Notes: generated by a model from the letters alone, not told the origin. Shown: positions 46,519 through 54,284, counted from the first letter of the stretch. The stretch: DNA of 64,000 nucleotides from Lachnospiraceae bacterium (GCA_014804755.1 JAAUZE010000017.1:1-64000), one strand, 5' to 3'. A program made the numbers and translations.

Positions 46519-47737
46519 TGACTTCACTCCAATCTATGATCGTTTTCAGATATGGATCTGCGCCATATTTGCCCTCTAAGTATTGCTTATCATATTTTGC
46601 ATCCATGCGAACAGATTCACCCTTTTTATTCTTAAACTCAACCAAAGAATAGAGCTTAGAATTCTGCTCCTTTCCCTTTGCTACAAACCAAATTTCATCA
46701 CGGCGAAATACATCATTATTCATGGTGGACAAATCATGGGAAGTAAAAATCAACTGGGCGCCATTCTTGTTGATTTCCATATCATTAAACAACATAATTA
46801 CATAACGCAGCAATACCGGATGAATTTTGGCATCCAGTTCATCAATTACTAATGTTGTTCCGACAACAAGGCTTCTTGCAATAAATGGCAGTAGTCCAAA
46901 CAACTTCTTTGTTCCGCTGGATTCTTCTGACAAAGTCAACTCTGTACTATATCCGTTTACCGTATGTTTCGTATAAACTTCTATGCGATTTTCTTCTTTT
47001 TCTTCAATACGAAAGTCCTCAATATCCAAATCCATCTCACGGATCATATCGAGTACAAGTCTCTTCACCTCTTCTGTCTTCGCTATCGCAGTTCTTAATT
47101 CCTGTCTTGGATTCCCGTAATTAAGGAAATCAATAGATTCCTCAAACCATTCAATCACGTCAGAAATTACGTCATTCTTTTTATAGGTAATTCCCAGATA
47201 AGATAACAATGGCAAATTTTCTGAAATTTCTTCACTGATTTTGATTTTACCAAATACACCTTTTAGCTCAACTTGATTTCCATTCCTTACAAAGAGTGCT
47301 GAACGCCTTCCGGTATCTAACTTGACCCGATCCAGACTCTCGAAAACAACAAGTTCCTGTTTCACATGCAGAATATAACGGTATTCTGCAATCCTTGTCC
47401 TGAAGAATACTTCAAATTCCGTCGGCTCCTTTTTTGTTTCTTCCGAAAAGGCAAACGGCTCCACTGGTATCTTCCTTGCCTTATATTGGCACTCCGATTT
47501 ATCGCAGGTCGCACACAGAGGTCTTAAAACTTTTGCATCTAATGTATGAAGTGCCTCTAATACATTTGATTTACCGCCGCCATTAGGTCCATAAATCACT
47601 GATACCGGCAAAAAATTTTCTCCATCTTCCGTTTGAATGATTCTATCCCTATGTTCCATGATTGCTGTGGCTTGCATATCAAAAGTCATTTCTTCACGGA
47701 TGCTTTTATAATTTCTCACGGTAAATTGGCATAACAT
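46511..47737 (-). CDS. RloA-like AAA15 family ATPase (AbiLi type)
   Basis: 408 residues from the ATG at 47737 behind GGAGG. Walker A YGPNGGGKSNVLEAL is near residue 46; a cysteine pair CATC/CQYK follows; the signature is SEESSGTKKLFG; Walker B is TLVIDELDAKIHP, and the switch His is in IFTSHDLS. This is the ABC-type ATPase of RloA/AbiLi. It is thought to sense phage infection and release or activate the RloB-like effector. First gene of the operon with a strong promoter and a large palindrome upstream. Confidence 0.88.
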   Translation of the reverse strand: MLCQFTVRNYKSIREEMTFDMQATAIMEHRDRIIQTEDGENFLPVSVIYGPNGGGKSNVLEALHTLDAKVLRPLCATCDKSECQYKARKIPVEPFAFSEETKKEPTEFEVFFRTRIAEYRYILHVKQELVVFESLDRVKLDTGRRSALFVRNGNQVELKGVFGKIKISEEISENLPLLSYLGITYKKNDVISDVIEWFEESIDFLNYGNPRQELRTAIAKTEEVKRLVLDMIREMDLDIEDFRIEEKEENRIEVYTKHTVNGYSTELTLSEESSGTKKLFGLLPFIARSLVVGTTLVIDELDAKIHPVLLRYVIMLFNDMEINKNGAQLIFTSHDLSTMNNDVFRRDEIWFVAKGKEQNSKLYSLVEFKNKKGESVRMDAKYDKQYLEGKYGADPYLKTIIDWSEVNA

Positions 47738-47763
47738 AGTTTCTACCTCCATCCTACATCTGT

Positions 47764-47825
47764 ATTATACACCATTTTCCTGTTTTGTAAACAAATATTT
47801 GAGTTTTTTTCTCAAATATTTGTTT
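47764..47825 (-). promoter_or_regulatory. Promoter with 15-bp palindrome for the RloA/RloB/helicase operon
   Basis: On the minus strand TTTACA (47791-47786) and TATAAT (47769-47764) are 16 bases apart. Immediately upstream, AAACAAATATTTGAG (47789-47803) and CTCAAATATTTGTTT (47811-47825) form a perfect inverted repeat around seven T, overlapping the -35. A repressor site or a cruciform is possible. Confidence 0.65.
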
Positions 47826-47884
47826 GAAACATTCCAACTTATAACCCCCTAATAGATAAAGGTACAAGGTCGCGGAAATCATAT

Positions 47885-47915
47885 AAGCCTTTGGCGTCAA
47901 CCAAAGGCTTTTATT
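47885..47915. terminator. Hairpin, probable terminator after the HEPN/MNT pair
   Basis: AAGCCTTTGG (47885-47894) pairs with CCAAAGGCTT (47901-47910), a perfect 10-bp stem. The T-rich side is on the plus strand (TTTTATT); on the minus strand, the direction of the upstream genes, it is followed by ATATGATTT. Confidence 0.45.
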
Positions 47916-47956
47916 ACGCAATCGTGGATTTCATTTACGAAAAACTTATGATCCAT

Positions 47957-48367
47957 TTATCCGTTTTCATTACTCAATTTATTGTCCAAATAAGTCTCTA
48001 CGGCACTTACGAAATCTTGTGCGTGTTCTAATTGAATTTCCGAGTCTTCCTTCGAAGCAATGAAGAAATCAGAATAATCACATTTTTCCCTGATACGATA
48101 GGCACTGTCAACAATCTTATATACACCACGTTCAAATTCACCCTTATGTACATAAAATTGATTAAAATGTGCAATGACCGAGCTGTGTTTTGACGCGTCA
48201 AAATTATCCAAGATGTTCACCGCGCGTATCGCATGAAAAATAGCATAATATGAGCGATTAATCGCCGCTTTATAAAGCCCTGCCTGATGGCTGGTCTCTG
48301 CGGCAAGTAAATCTTCTTTTGCACGATCCAGCCTATATCGGCACAATGTCTTAATATCAAGCTGCAT
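47957..48367 (-). CDS. HEPN domain protein, HepT-like toxin
   Basis: 136 residues from the ATG at 48367, which overlaps the end of the MNT gene. The motif NRSYYAIFHAIRAV near residue 40 carries the R-x(n)-H signature of HEPN RNases. With the MNT partner upstream it forms a HepT/MntA-type toxin-antitoxin pair, where the nucleotidyltransferase AMPylates and silences the RNase. Lies inside the spoIIID element and may stabilise it. Confidence 0.8.
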   Translation of the reverse strand: MQLDIKTLCRYRLDRAKEDLLAAETSHQAGLYKAAINRSYYAIFHAIRAVNILDNFDASKHSSVIAHFNQFYVHKGEFERGVYKIVDSAYRIREKCDYSDFFIASKEDSEIQLEHAQDFVSAVETYLDNKLSNENG

Positions 48368-48707
48368 ACAGTATGATCCCTTCCTTTGATACATTTCTGT
48401 AGAATGGAGAAAGCTCTCTCCAGTTCTCATATTCCTGATAACTAATATCTACAATGGACAAAACTTTTAAGTACTTCAAGGAAAAATCAGTAGAAACCTC
48501 ATTGAGGCTATCATCATACCGGTGCAATTCCTCATTATTTCCATCAATCAGAACCATAATATCAATATCCGAATCGTCTGTCTGTGTTCCCCTTGCAACG
48601 GACCCATATAATACAATCGTTTTTAATTTGTCTCCATACACATGATGCAGTGATTCCGCTAATTCTATTAACATTTTTTTTATATTTTCGTCTTTAATTC
48701 TTTCCAT
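48357..48707 (-). CDS. Minimal nucleotidyltransferase, MntA-like antitoxin
   Basis: 116 residues. The Pol-beta nucleotidyltransferase motif LYGSVARGTQTDDSDIDIMV (residues 33-52) has the GS and D-x-D residues for catalysis. Partner of the HEPN gene, overlapping it by 11 bases. GAGGAG is upstream. MntA enzymes AMPylate HepT to neutralise it. Confidence 0.85.
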   Translation of the reverse strand: MERIKDENIKKMLIELAESLHHVYGDKLKTIVLYGSVARGTQTDDSDIDIMVLIDGNNEELHRYDDSLNEVSTDFSLKYLKVLSIVDISYQEYENWRELSPFYRNVSKEGIILYAA

Positions 48708-48812
48708 CTGTCAAATCTCCTCGAATACATATATCATGTATAAACTATAATTATCTATATGCATTTTACCCTAGAATAAATCAATGTACAACTAAAAAGA
48801 TATCAATTTTAT

Positions 48813-49031
48813 TCAATCCATTTCCCCTATTTCACCATTGCAACTCGATAACTCCCTAAGCTGTCTCTCCACCTTTCCTGCATTTGCCTGAACAAATACA
48901 TGAAGCAGCACCTGAGCTGTCTCTTCCACCGTATTAGGATTATGTATAATATAATTCAATTTTCTTATTTTTCCATCGGGATAATACGTCATGGTGGGAA
49001 ACACCTCCCCGCCCTCATGGTCTTTGTCCAT
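48813..49031 (-). CDS. 72-residue orphan protein within the spoIIID element
   Basis: An ATG-started frame (DHEGGEVFPTMTYYPDGKIR, then NYIIHNPNTVEETAQVLL). No domain recognised and no strong ribosome site. The protein looks coding by composition. As the only small unassigned product of the element it is a candidate accessory or directionality factor for the recombinase, which is inference only. Confidence 0.45.
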   Translation of the reverse strand: MDKDHEGGEVFPTMTYYPDGKIRKLNYIIHNPNTVEETAQVLLHVFVQANAGKVERQLRELSSCNGEIGEMD

Positions 49032-49124
49032 TCTATGAAAACCACGCTGAAATTATTAACCATTTTCTATGAACATTTCAAACTTCTATCGGTCCTTCCC
49101 ATTGCTATCATTCTATAAAAACGC

Positions 49125-49168
49125 AAAAAAGGACAGCACTGACCGCTCTCTACGGTCTGTGACTGCCC
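49125..49168 (-). terminator. Rho-independent terminator after the GNAT gene
   Basis: A long stem (GGACAG/CTGCCC and GACCG/CGGTC with an internal mismatch) is followed on the minus strand by six T at 49130-49125. Ends the AraC-GNAT operon. Confidence 0.75.
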
Positions 49169-49244
49169 TTACGCTGTGTTTGATAACCAATTTCCCCCAA
49201 CCCCAAAATACGCTTTCACTAATCCTTCAAAAATAACCTCTCAT

Positions 49245-49826
49245 TTAACACCCCCTTATCCCTAAATCTTCTTTTACGATAGCATACATATTACCATCTT
49301 CTGCCTTATCATTTAAGTAAAACCGTTTCCGCAGCATTCCTTCCTTGGTAAAGCCCGCTTTTTGTAAAGTCCGGTTTGAGCTGATATTATCAACATGCGC
49401 TATCGCTTCAATCCGCTCAAATCTCATCACTCTGAATCCAAATTTGCACACAGCTATTAAGACCTTGGTATTCATCCCTTGATTCCAGTACTTTCTTTTA
49501 ATAAAATAACCTACTTCCGCGCAAGTATTATGATTGCTGAAATTGAATAATTGTATTTGCCCGACTACTTCTCCGTTAATAGTTACTACCCATGAGTATT
49601 CGCGCTTTCCCTTAAATCCCTTTACTCTGCTTGCTTCTGCACGGATTGCTCCTTCTTTATTCCAATCATGCGGCTTTTTATAACCACTAAAATATTTGAA
49701 ATTTTCTTCATCACAATAGATTTCCCATAAAGGTCTAGCATCCTTTTCAGGATCATGCTGCCTTAAAGAAATATTCTCATCCACTCTGATTGGTTGAAAC
49801 TCCTTAAACAAATCGCAAAACGCCAT
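49245..49826 (-). CDS. RimJ/RimL-type GNAT acetyltransferase
   Basis: About 193 residues. It has the long N-terminal strand ISLRQHDPEKDARPLWEI, YWNQGMNTKVL as the acetyl-CoA loop (Q-x2-G-x2 variant), and IEAIAHVDNISSNRTLQKAGF, the hallmark of ribosomal-protein alanine acetyltransferase relatives. The start follows GGAGG that overlaps the AraC stop, so it is coupled. Substrate unknown. Cargo of the spoIIID element. Confidence 0.75.
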   Translation of the reverse strand: MAFCDLFKEFQPIRVDENISLRQHDPEKDARPLWEIYCDEENFKYFSGYKKPHDWNKEGAIRAEASRVKGFKGKREYSWVVTINGEVVGQIQLFNFSNHNTCAEVGYFIKRKYWNQGMNTKVLIAVCKFGFRVMRFERIEAIAHVDNISSNRTLQKAGFTKEGMLRKRFYLNDKAEDGNMYAIVKEDLGIRGC

Positions 49827-49828
49827 CA

Positions 49829-50716
49829 TCAATCCTCCAGCTTTCTGATTGGGATATAAATCTCTAACTGCGCAGCGCTAGACTGACAGTCCCATCGTTC
49901 ATCGTAACATTCAAAATCGGCAAGGATTCTTTCATCCATACAATACTCAGAATTTGGCAGCCAGACATCATAAATATATCGAAACGCCTGTCCAATCTCT
50001 CCGTTCGTATTATTTCCCTTTACCGGAAATACGGCATATTCCGCTTTGGGTACTACTTTTCTATCCATTCCGGCCGGCAGCTTATCATCCTTGCCCACCT
50101 CTACTGCGGCCATATAATAAAAAGCTAATGGATCCACACAAAAATCTTCAGAGTAATCCTCGAACCCATATATAACCTTCTCGTTCTTCCTTTGTATGCA
50201 ATCCAAATGTTGTTTCAGTTCATACCAGGATTCTCCGATTACACGAAGACCATTTTTTGTATGTTTACGATATCCGGCAATTACAAACTCGTCTCTTATC
50301 ACAAATTGCGGCTCTATCGCGAAAACACCTTCCAGCTCCACCTTCTTACGATACCCCTCCACAATCGTCGGCACATCTCGATAGGTAATGAACGCTTTGC
50401 TTTCTCTTACCTGCAAGGGCCGCATTCCGAAAGTCTTTTTAAATGCCCGATTAAAGGTTTGTATGCTTTTAAAACCCACGCTGTAACAGATATCCGCCAC
50501 ACTTTCCTGCGTCTCACATAGTTTTTGATGTGCGATGGTAAGCCTGCGCTTTCTGACGTATTCCATCATCGTCTGTTCCGTTACCGCAGAAAATATCCTA
50601 TGAAAATGAAAAGGAGAATACCCGAATTTCTTCGCTAAATACTTGAACTCAATGTCATCGGATAGATGATCATCAATATAATACAAGACCTTCTCGACTA
50701 ATTGTAAATTATTCAT
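49829..50716 (-). CDS. AraC-family regulator with GyrI-like effector domain
   Basis: 295 residues. Residues 1-105 are two AraC helix-turn-helix motifs (FKYLAKKFGYSPFHFHRIF, VADICYSVGFKSIQTFNRAFKK). Residues 120-295 are a GyrI/SHS2-like small-molecule-binding domain (PQFVIRDEFVIAGYRK, a terminal LEIYIPI). Relatives are drug-sensing activators such as Rob and BmrR-like proteins. It may control the coupled GNAT gene. Cargo of the spoIIID element. Confidence 0.85.
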   Translation of the reverse strand: MNNLQLVEKVLYYIDDHLSDDIEFKYLAKKFGYSPFHFHRIFSAVTEQTMMEYVRKRRLTIAHQKLCETQESVADICYSVGFKSIQTFNRAFKKTFGMRPLQVRESKAFITYRDVPTIVEGYRKKVELEGVFAIEPQFVIRDEFVIAGYRKHTKNGLRVIGESWYELKQHLDCIQRKNEKVIYGFEDYSEDFCVDPLAFYYMAAVEVGKDDKLPAGMDRKVVPKAEYAVFPVKGNNTNGEIGQAFRYIYDVWLPNSEYCMDERILADFECYDERWDCQSSAAQLEIYIPIRKLED

Positions 50717-50866
50717 TTTTAACCGCCTTCCTTTCTGATAAGGATATTATACTCCCGGTTATTTCTGCTGTATTATCATTTCTTGCGGTTTTCTTTTCCG
50801 CGAGCTGCGCATCCTGCCGGAGGCTTTTTTTTCATATAGGAGACGAAGTTTCCTATATAATAAAAA

Positions 50867-50890
50867 AAGCATGGGCTCAAACCCATGCTT
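50867..50890 (-). terminator. Rho-independent terminator of the diguanylate cyclase gene
   Basis: AAGCATGGG/CCCATGCTT, a perfect 9-bp stem, 4 bp after the gene's stop, followed on the minus strand by a run of T. A second A/T-flanked hairpin with arms ATATAGGA/TCCTATAT lies at about 50834-50858. Confidence 0.8.
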
Positions 50891-50894
50891 CCTT

Positions 50895-52187
50895 TCATGC
50901 CGTCTCATACACAATTCTGTTCCGGCCACTATTCTTCCCCTCGTACAGCTTTGTGTCCGCATCGCGAACAATATGTTCGACTTTCCCCGCATTCCCCTCT
51001 GTAATACCGAACGTCATCGTGATGCTGAGCACCGTATCCCCATAGCGAATGCGATGGGCGCGAATTTCTTCCATCAGTTCTTTCATATAGGAAACTGCTG
51101 TATCTAAGCGCGCATTATGATATACCAAAAGGACTTCTTCACCTCCCCATCGGGCGACAAATCCCTTTCCCTGCATATGTTCTTTGATCCGTGCTGAAAT
51201 CTCTGCAAGCGCCACGTCGCCGCATTCATGACCGTATGTATCATTGACCTTCTTAAAATGGTCAATATCACCGATCGCGACGCAAAACGGAATCTCTTCT
51301 TTCCGGTACCTTTCGCATGTCTGCCTCAGCAGATTTTCACCGCTTCTGCGATTGTATAATCCGGTAAGAATATCCTGTTCCACTAACTCTTGAAGCGATT
51401 TTTGCATCCTGATCAGATCGCGCCCCATATCGCCCAGTTCATCCTTACGCGCCAAAACATCCTGATCAAATTCGGTATGAAGATCGCCATTCGCGATGGT
51501 CTCCAAAAAGGATTCCGTTTTCCGTATTGCAGCGATAAGCCGATTCGAAAACCGGAGCGTTACAAAAGATACCACCAGCATCGTGACAATCCCGAATACA
51601 ATGATCGGAATGATGGAAATGAAGACAAGTCCCTCCACCTCTTCTGACGGTTTCCCGCAAAAAATCATGCCGATACACGTTCCGTCAGCCGCATAAAGCG
51701 GTTCATAATAGGAGAAATACCGGACTCCCTCAACCATCATGCTCGAATAAAACTGCGGATGGCCGTCTCTTATGACATCCTCAACCACTCTGCTATTTGC
51801 CTTCGTTCCGACCGCGCGGATATCACCTTCTGTTTGAACCGTCGTGAGCACGCGGGTATCCTGACAAAAAATCGTAATATCAACACCGGTCTGCTCCTTA
51901 ATATGATCAACGATGGCCAAATCACCGTTCAGCCGATGGGGTCCTTTCATTAAATATATATCGTCCCCTTCGCGAATGATCTGATAATCTCCCTCATAGA
52001 CCGAATCAAATAAAATGTTGACCGTGCGGCATAAATTTACCAGACCATTTTTCGCTTCCGTATTCATGGAGGCCGCAAATCGGGCAGCGCTGAACGTCGT
52101 GATCACCAGCGTCAATAAGATAAGCGGCAACAGATTCATTTTAAGTAAATCCCAATAAAAACTGCTTGTTCTTAATTTCGTCTTCAT
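50895..52187 (-). CDS. Membrane-bound diguanylate cyclase with Cache-type sensor
   Basis: 430 residues. A transmembrane helix at about 17-38 and another near 190-212 flank an extracytoplasmic single-Cache-type domain. A HAMP linker follows, then a GGDEF domain (DILTGLYNRRSGENLL near 270, active-site motif RWGGEEV near 348). The A-site reads GGEEV rather than GG(D/E)EF; catalysis is likely but not certain. It would make cyclic-di-GMP in response to an external signal. Cargo of the spoIIID element, monocistronic. Confidence 0.85.
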   Translation of the reverse strand: MKTKLRTSSFYWDLLKMNLLPLILLTLVITTFSAARFAASMNTEAKNGLVNLCRTVNILFDSVYEGDYQIIREGDDIYLMKGPHRLNGDLAIVDHIKEQTGVDITIFCQDTRVLTTVQTEGDIRAVGTKANSRVVEDVIRDGHPQFYSSMMVEGVRYFSYYEPLYAADGTCIGMIFCGKPSEEVEGLVFISIIPIIVFGIVTMLVVSFVTLRFSNRLIAAIRKTESFLETIANGDLHTEFDQDVLARKDELGDMGRDLIRMQKSLQELVEQDILTGLYNRRSGENLLRQTCERYRKEEIPFCVAIGDIDHFKKVNDTYGHECGDVALAEISARIKEHMQGKGFVARWGGEEVLLVYHNARLDTAVSYMKELMEEIRAHRIRYGDTVLSITMTFGITEGNAGKVEHIVRDADTKLYEGKNSGRNRIVYETA

Positions 52188-52430
52188 TTTATCTTCACTG
52201 CACTCTTTCAGATGCTAAAAATTCAGGTATATGATTGCAAGTATATCCCATGTCATCGCTACCCTCGATAGTCTACCATATCATTTTCGCAAAAGGAATA
52301 TGCGGTTATGAATCGACACAAAATTGCATTAAAACGACCGCCGCTTCATAAAACCACACGCAGGTAAAATCTGCCGTTTTCAACAATAACACAGCATGGA
52401 CAGAGCTACACATCTGTTAATAGATGACCA

Positions 52431-53168
52431 TCATGAGTTAAATACCGGCTTTCTGTGAAATACATATTCCAAATACAGATTTTTAATTTCAGAGCACTTC
52501 CCATGCGGAATAGGTATTTTCGCAAGATTGTCCATCGTAATTGCTTTATAGGAAATGGTTTGAATATACTCCATGTTAATCAGGAAAGAACGATGCGGAC
52601 GCAAAAAATTATCATACTGCGCAAGCTTGCCGCATAATTCATCCATACTTCCTGTACTTTCCAAGATCTCCCCGTTTTCCAAATAGAATAATAATGTGCG
52701 CCCCATCACTTCACAATATACCAGCTTTTCCACATTAATCCGTGTAACCCCGCCCTTGCAGGGCACGACAAAGTCGTTTTTTTGCGCCTTCTCACATTCA
52801 CTGATCACTGAATCCATCATTCGGAAAAAATCCTCTTCACAAATGGGTTTCATCAGATAGAAATAGGCGCCAACCGTATACGATTCCACTGCGAACTCAG
52901 AAGATGATGTTAAAAAGATGATTTTTACCCTGTTATCATATTGACGGATCTCTCTTGCAACACTGATTCCGTTCTCACCGGGCATCACAACATCCAAAAG
53001 CAGAATATCCAGATAAATTCCTTTTTCAACCTCCGCCAATAAGTCCAACGGGCTTTGAAATTCCATGCGATCCATCTGCCGATTCCGTTCCGCACAATAT
53101 CGGTCAAGCAAAGCATTGATTTCGTTTAGTGCAGACAGCTCGTCATCACAAACTGCGATTTTTATCAT
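52431..53168 (-). CDS. LytTR-family response regulator
   Basis: 245 residues from the ATG at 53168 (MIKIAVCDDE). Receiver domain 1-115 with phospho-acceptor Asp in LLLDVVMPGENG near residue 55 and the Lys in YLMKPI. LytTR DNA-binding domain 140-240 (VEKLVYCEVMGRTLLFYLEN, FLRPHRSFLINMEYI). No histidine kinase lies beside it. It is the last gene inside the right end of the spoIIID element. Confidence 0.85.
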   Translation of the reverse strand: MIKIAVCDDELSALNEINALLDRYCAERNRQMDRMEFQSPLDLLAEVEKGIYLDILLLDVVMPGENGISVAREIRQYDNRVKIIFLTSSSEFAVESYTVGAYFYLMKPICEEDFFRMMDSVISECEKAQKNDFVVPCKGGVTRINVEKLVYCEVMGRTLLFYLENGEILESTGSMDELCGKLAQYDNFLRPHRSFLINMEYIQTISYKAITMDNLAKIPIPHGKCSEIKNLYLEYVFHRKPVFNS

Positions 53169-53247
53169 AAAAATAAACCATAGCCTTTCTGCTTTTCTGT
53201 CTCTAACTAATGGCACTTAACTTTTATCATACCTTGTATATCCGTTA

Positions 53248-53439
53248 TCATGCAAGTCTTTTTACAAAAAATGTTTCCGCTTCCCTCTGTTCCACCTTCA
53301 AATCGTTCCATTTTGTTACTTCTCTATGTACGGTTGATTTCGAGATGCCGAACTGTTTTGCGGCCTGTCTGACGGTCGCATTCGTATCAATGATATAGCC
53401 CGCAATCTCCATTGCGCGCTCCTCAATATAATCCTTCAA
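53248..53439 (-). CDS. spoIIID: SpoIIID, 5' part of split gene (codons 1-38) plus out-of-gene extension
   Basis: The TTG start at 53439 follows AGGGGGG. It reads KDYIEERAMEIAGYI, then ATVRQAAKQFGISKSTVH, the SpoIIID helix-turn-helix, through codon 38 (CAT at 53328-53326). The frame then enters the inserted element and adds 25 unrelated residues (REVTKWNDLKVEQ...) to a stop at 53248. Without the C-terminal basic region the product should not bind DNA normally. A sigma-E-type promoter lies upstream. Rejoined with 41605-41438 it restores a complete 93-residue SpoIIID. Confidence 0.88.
   Translation of the reverse strand: MKDYIEERAMEIAGYIIDTNATVRQAAKQFGISKSTVHREVTKWNDLKVEQREAETFFVKRLA
53325..53336. 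other. Right attachment site of the spoIIID intervening element
   Basis: TATGTACGGTTG matches the left site in 11 of 12 bases. Recombination within TATGTA leaves codons GTA CAT followed by AAG GAC, i.e. the conserved STVHKDLTERL of SpoIIID. Confidence 0.8.
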
Positions 53440-53469
53440 GCAAGAAGCCCCCCTGCAATACTTTTTTAC

Positions 53470-53496
53470 AATGTATGAGCGTCTGCGAGGGGATAT
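53470..53496 (-). promoter_or_regulatory. Sigma-E promoter of spoIIID
   Basis: On the minus strand ATA (53496-53494, within TCATAT) and CATACATT (53477-53470) are 16 bases apart, matching the sigma-E consensus ATA-N16-18-CATACAnT. The TTG start is about 30 bp downstream. This is the expected mother-cell promoter for spoIIID. Confidence 0.8.
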
Positions 53497-53498
53497 GA

Positions 53499-53528
53499 TT
53501 GTGATTTTGTTGTCTTTTATAGTATACT
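53499..53528 (+). promoter_or_regulatory. Sigma-A promoter of the two-component/ABC cluster
   Basis: TTGTGA at 53499-53504 and TATACT at 53523-53528, 18 bases apart, upstream of the response regulator at 53613. It lies back to back with the sigma-E promoter of spoIIID, only a few bases apart. Confidence 0.65.
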
Positions 53529-53612
53529 GTAAAAAGAAAACGGGAAACAGCGACACATGACATTTCCATCGAAATCAACCCCCAAAATAAAAACACAGAG
53601 GTACCCATAACC

Positions 53613-54284
53613 ATGAATAAATTGCTGATCGTCGATGACGATAAAGAACTTCTTACCATGCTCCGAAGCTATTTTGAAATGAAGCATTATGAGATCATGA
53701 CCGCCGAAAACGGCGCGGAGGCGCTGCAAAAACTTAAGACGCCTCCGAACATCATCCTTCTTGACATCAATATGCCGCAGATGGACGGCCTCGAGTTGTG
53801 CCGTCTGATCCGTGACAAGGTATCCTGCCCCATTTTGTTTTTGACGGCAAAAGTGGAGGAGGATGATAAGGTAAACGGATTGCTCTCGGGCGGCGATGAC
53901 TATATCACAAAGCCCTTCAGCTTAAAAGAACTCGAAGCAAGGATCACCGCGCATCTGAAACGCGAGCAGCGGCGCAGCAATTGGTCAGAATATCACTTTC
54001 AAGGGGAGCTTGCCATTGATTACGCGGCAAAAACCGTACAGATCGGCGATGATCATTTGGATCTGACAAAGGCAGAATACCGGCTCATTGCATTTTTGTC
54101 CGCAAATCCGGGAATCGTATTTGACAAAGAACGGATTTATGAGAAGGTATGCGGCTATGATGCAGAAGGTGACAGTCGTGTCGTTACCGAGCTTGTCCGC
54201 CGGATTCGGAACAAGTTTTCGGAGTTGACGGAAACGGAATACATTGAAACCGTATGGGGGATGGGATACCGATGGATAAAATAA
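53613..54284 (+). CDS. OmpR-family response regulator
   Basis: 223 residues. Receiver with DDD near residues 8-10, phospho-acceptor in ILLDINMPQMDG near 52, and Lys in ITKPFS. Winged-helix DNA-binding domain 130-223 ending in VWGMGYRW. It overlaps the histidine kinase gene by 13 bases and probably controls the ABC transporter genes downstream, as in lantibiotic or bacitracin sensor sets. Confidence 0.92.
   Translation: MNKLLIVDDDKELLTMLRSYFEMKHYEIMTAENGAEALQKLKTPPNIILLDINMPQMDGLELCRLIRDKVSCPILFLTAKVEEDDKVNGLLSGGDDYITKPFSLKELEARITAHLKREQRRSNWSEYHFQGELAIDYAAKTVQIGDDHLDLTKAEYRLIAFLSANPGIVFDKERIYEKVCGYDAEGDSRVVTELVRRIRNKFSELTETEYIETVWGMGYRWIK

Larger units (their letters stand above)
41605..53330. 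mobile_element. skin-like intervening element inserted in spoIIID, about 11.7 kb
   Basis: The element is bounded by the short repeats at 41605 and 53325 and splits spoIIID between codons 38 and 39. It encodes a large serine recombinase 23 bp inside the left end, as expected for an element excised by its own recombinase. Cargo, left to right: recombinase, helicase-nuclease, RloB and RloA homologues, HEPN and MNT proteins, a 72-residue orphan, GNAT, AraC/GyrI regulator, diguanylate cyclase and LytTR regulator. All are read leftwards. No phage structural genes are present. Confidence 0.85.
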
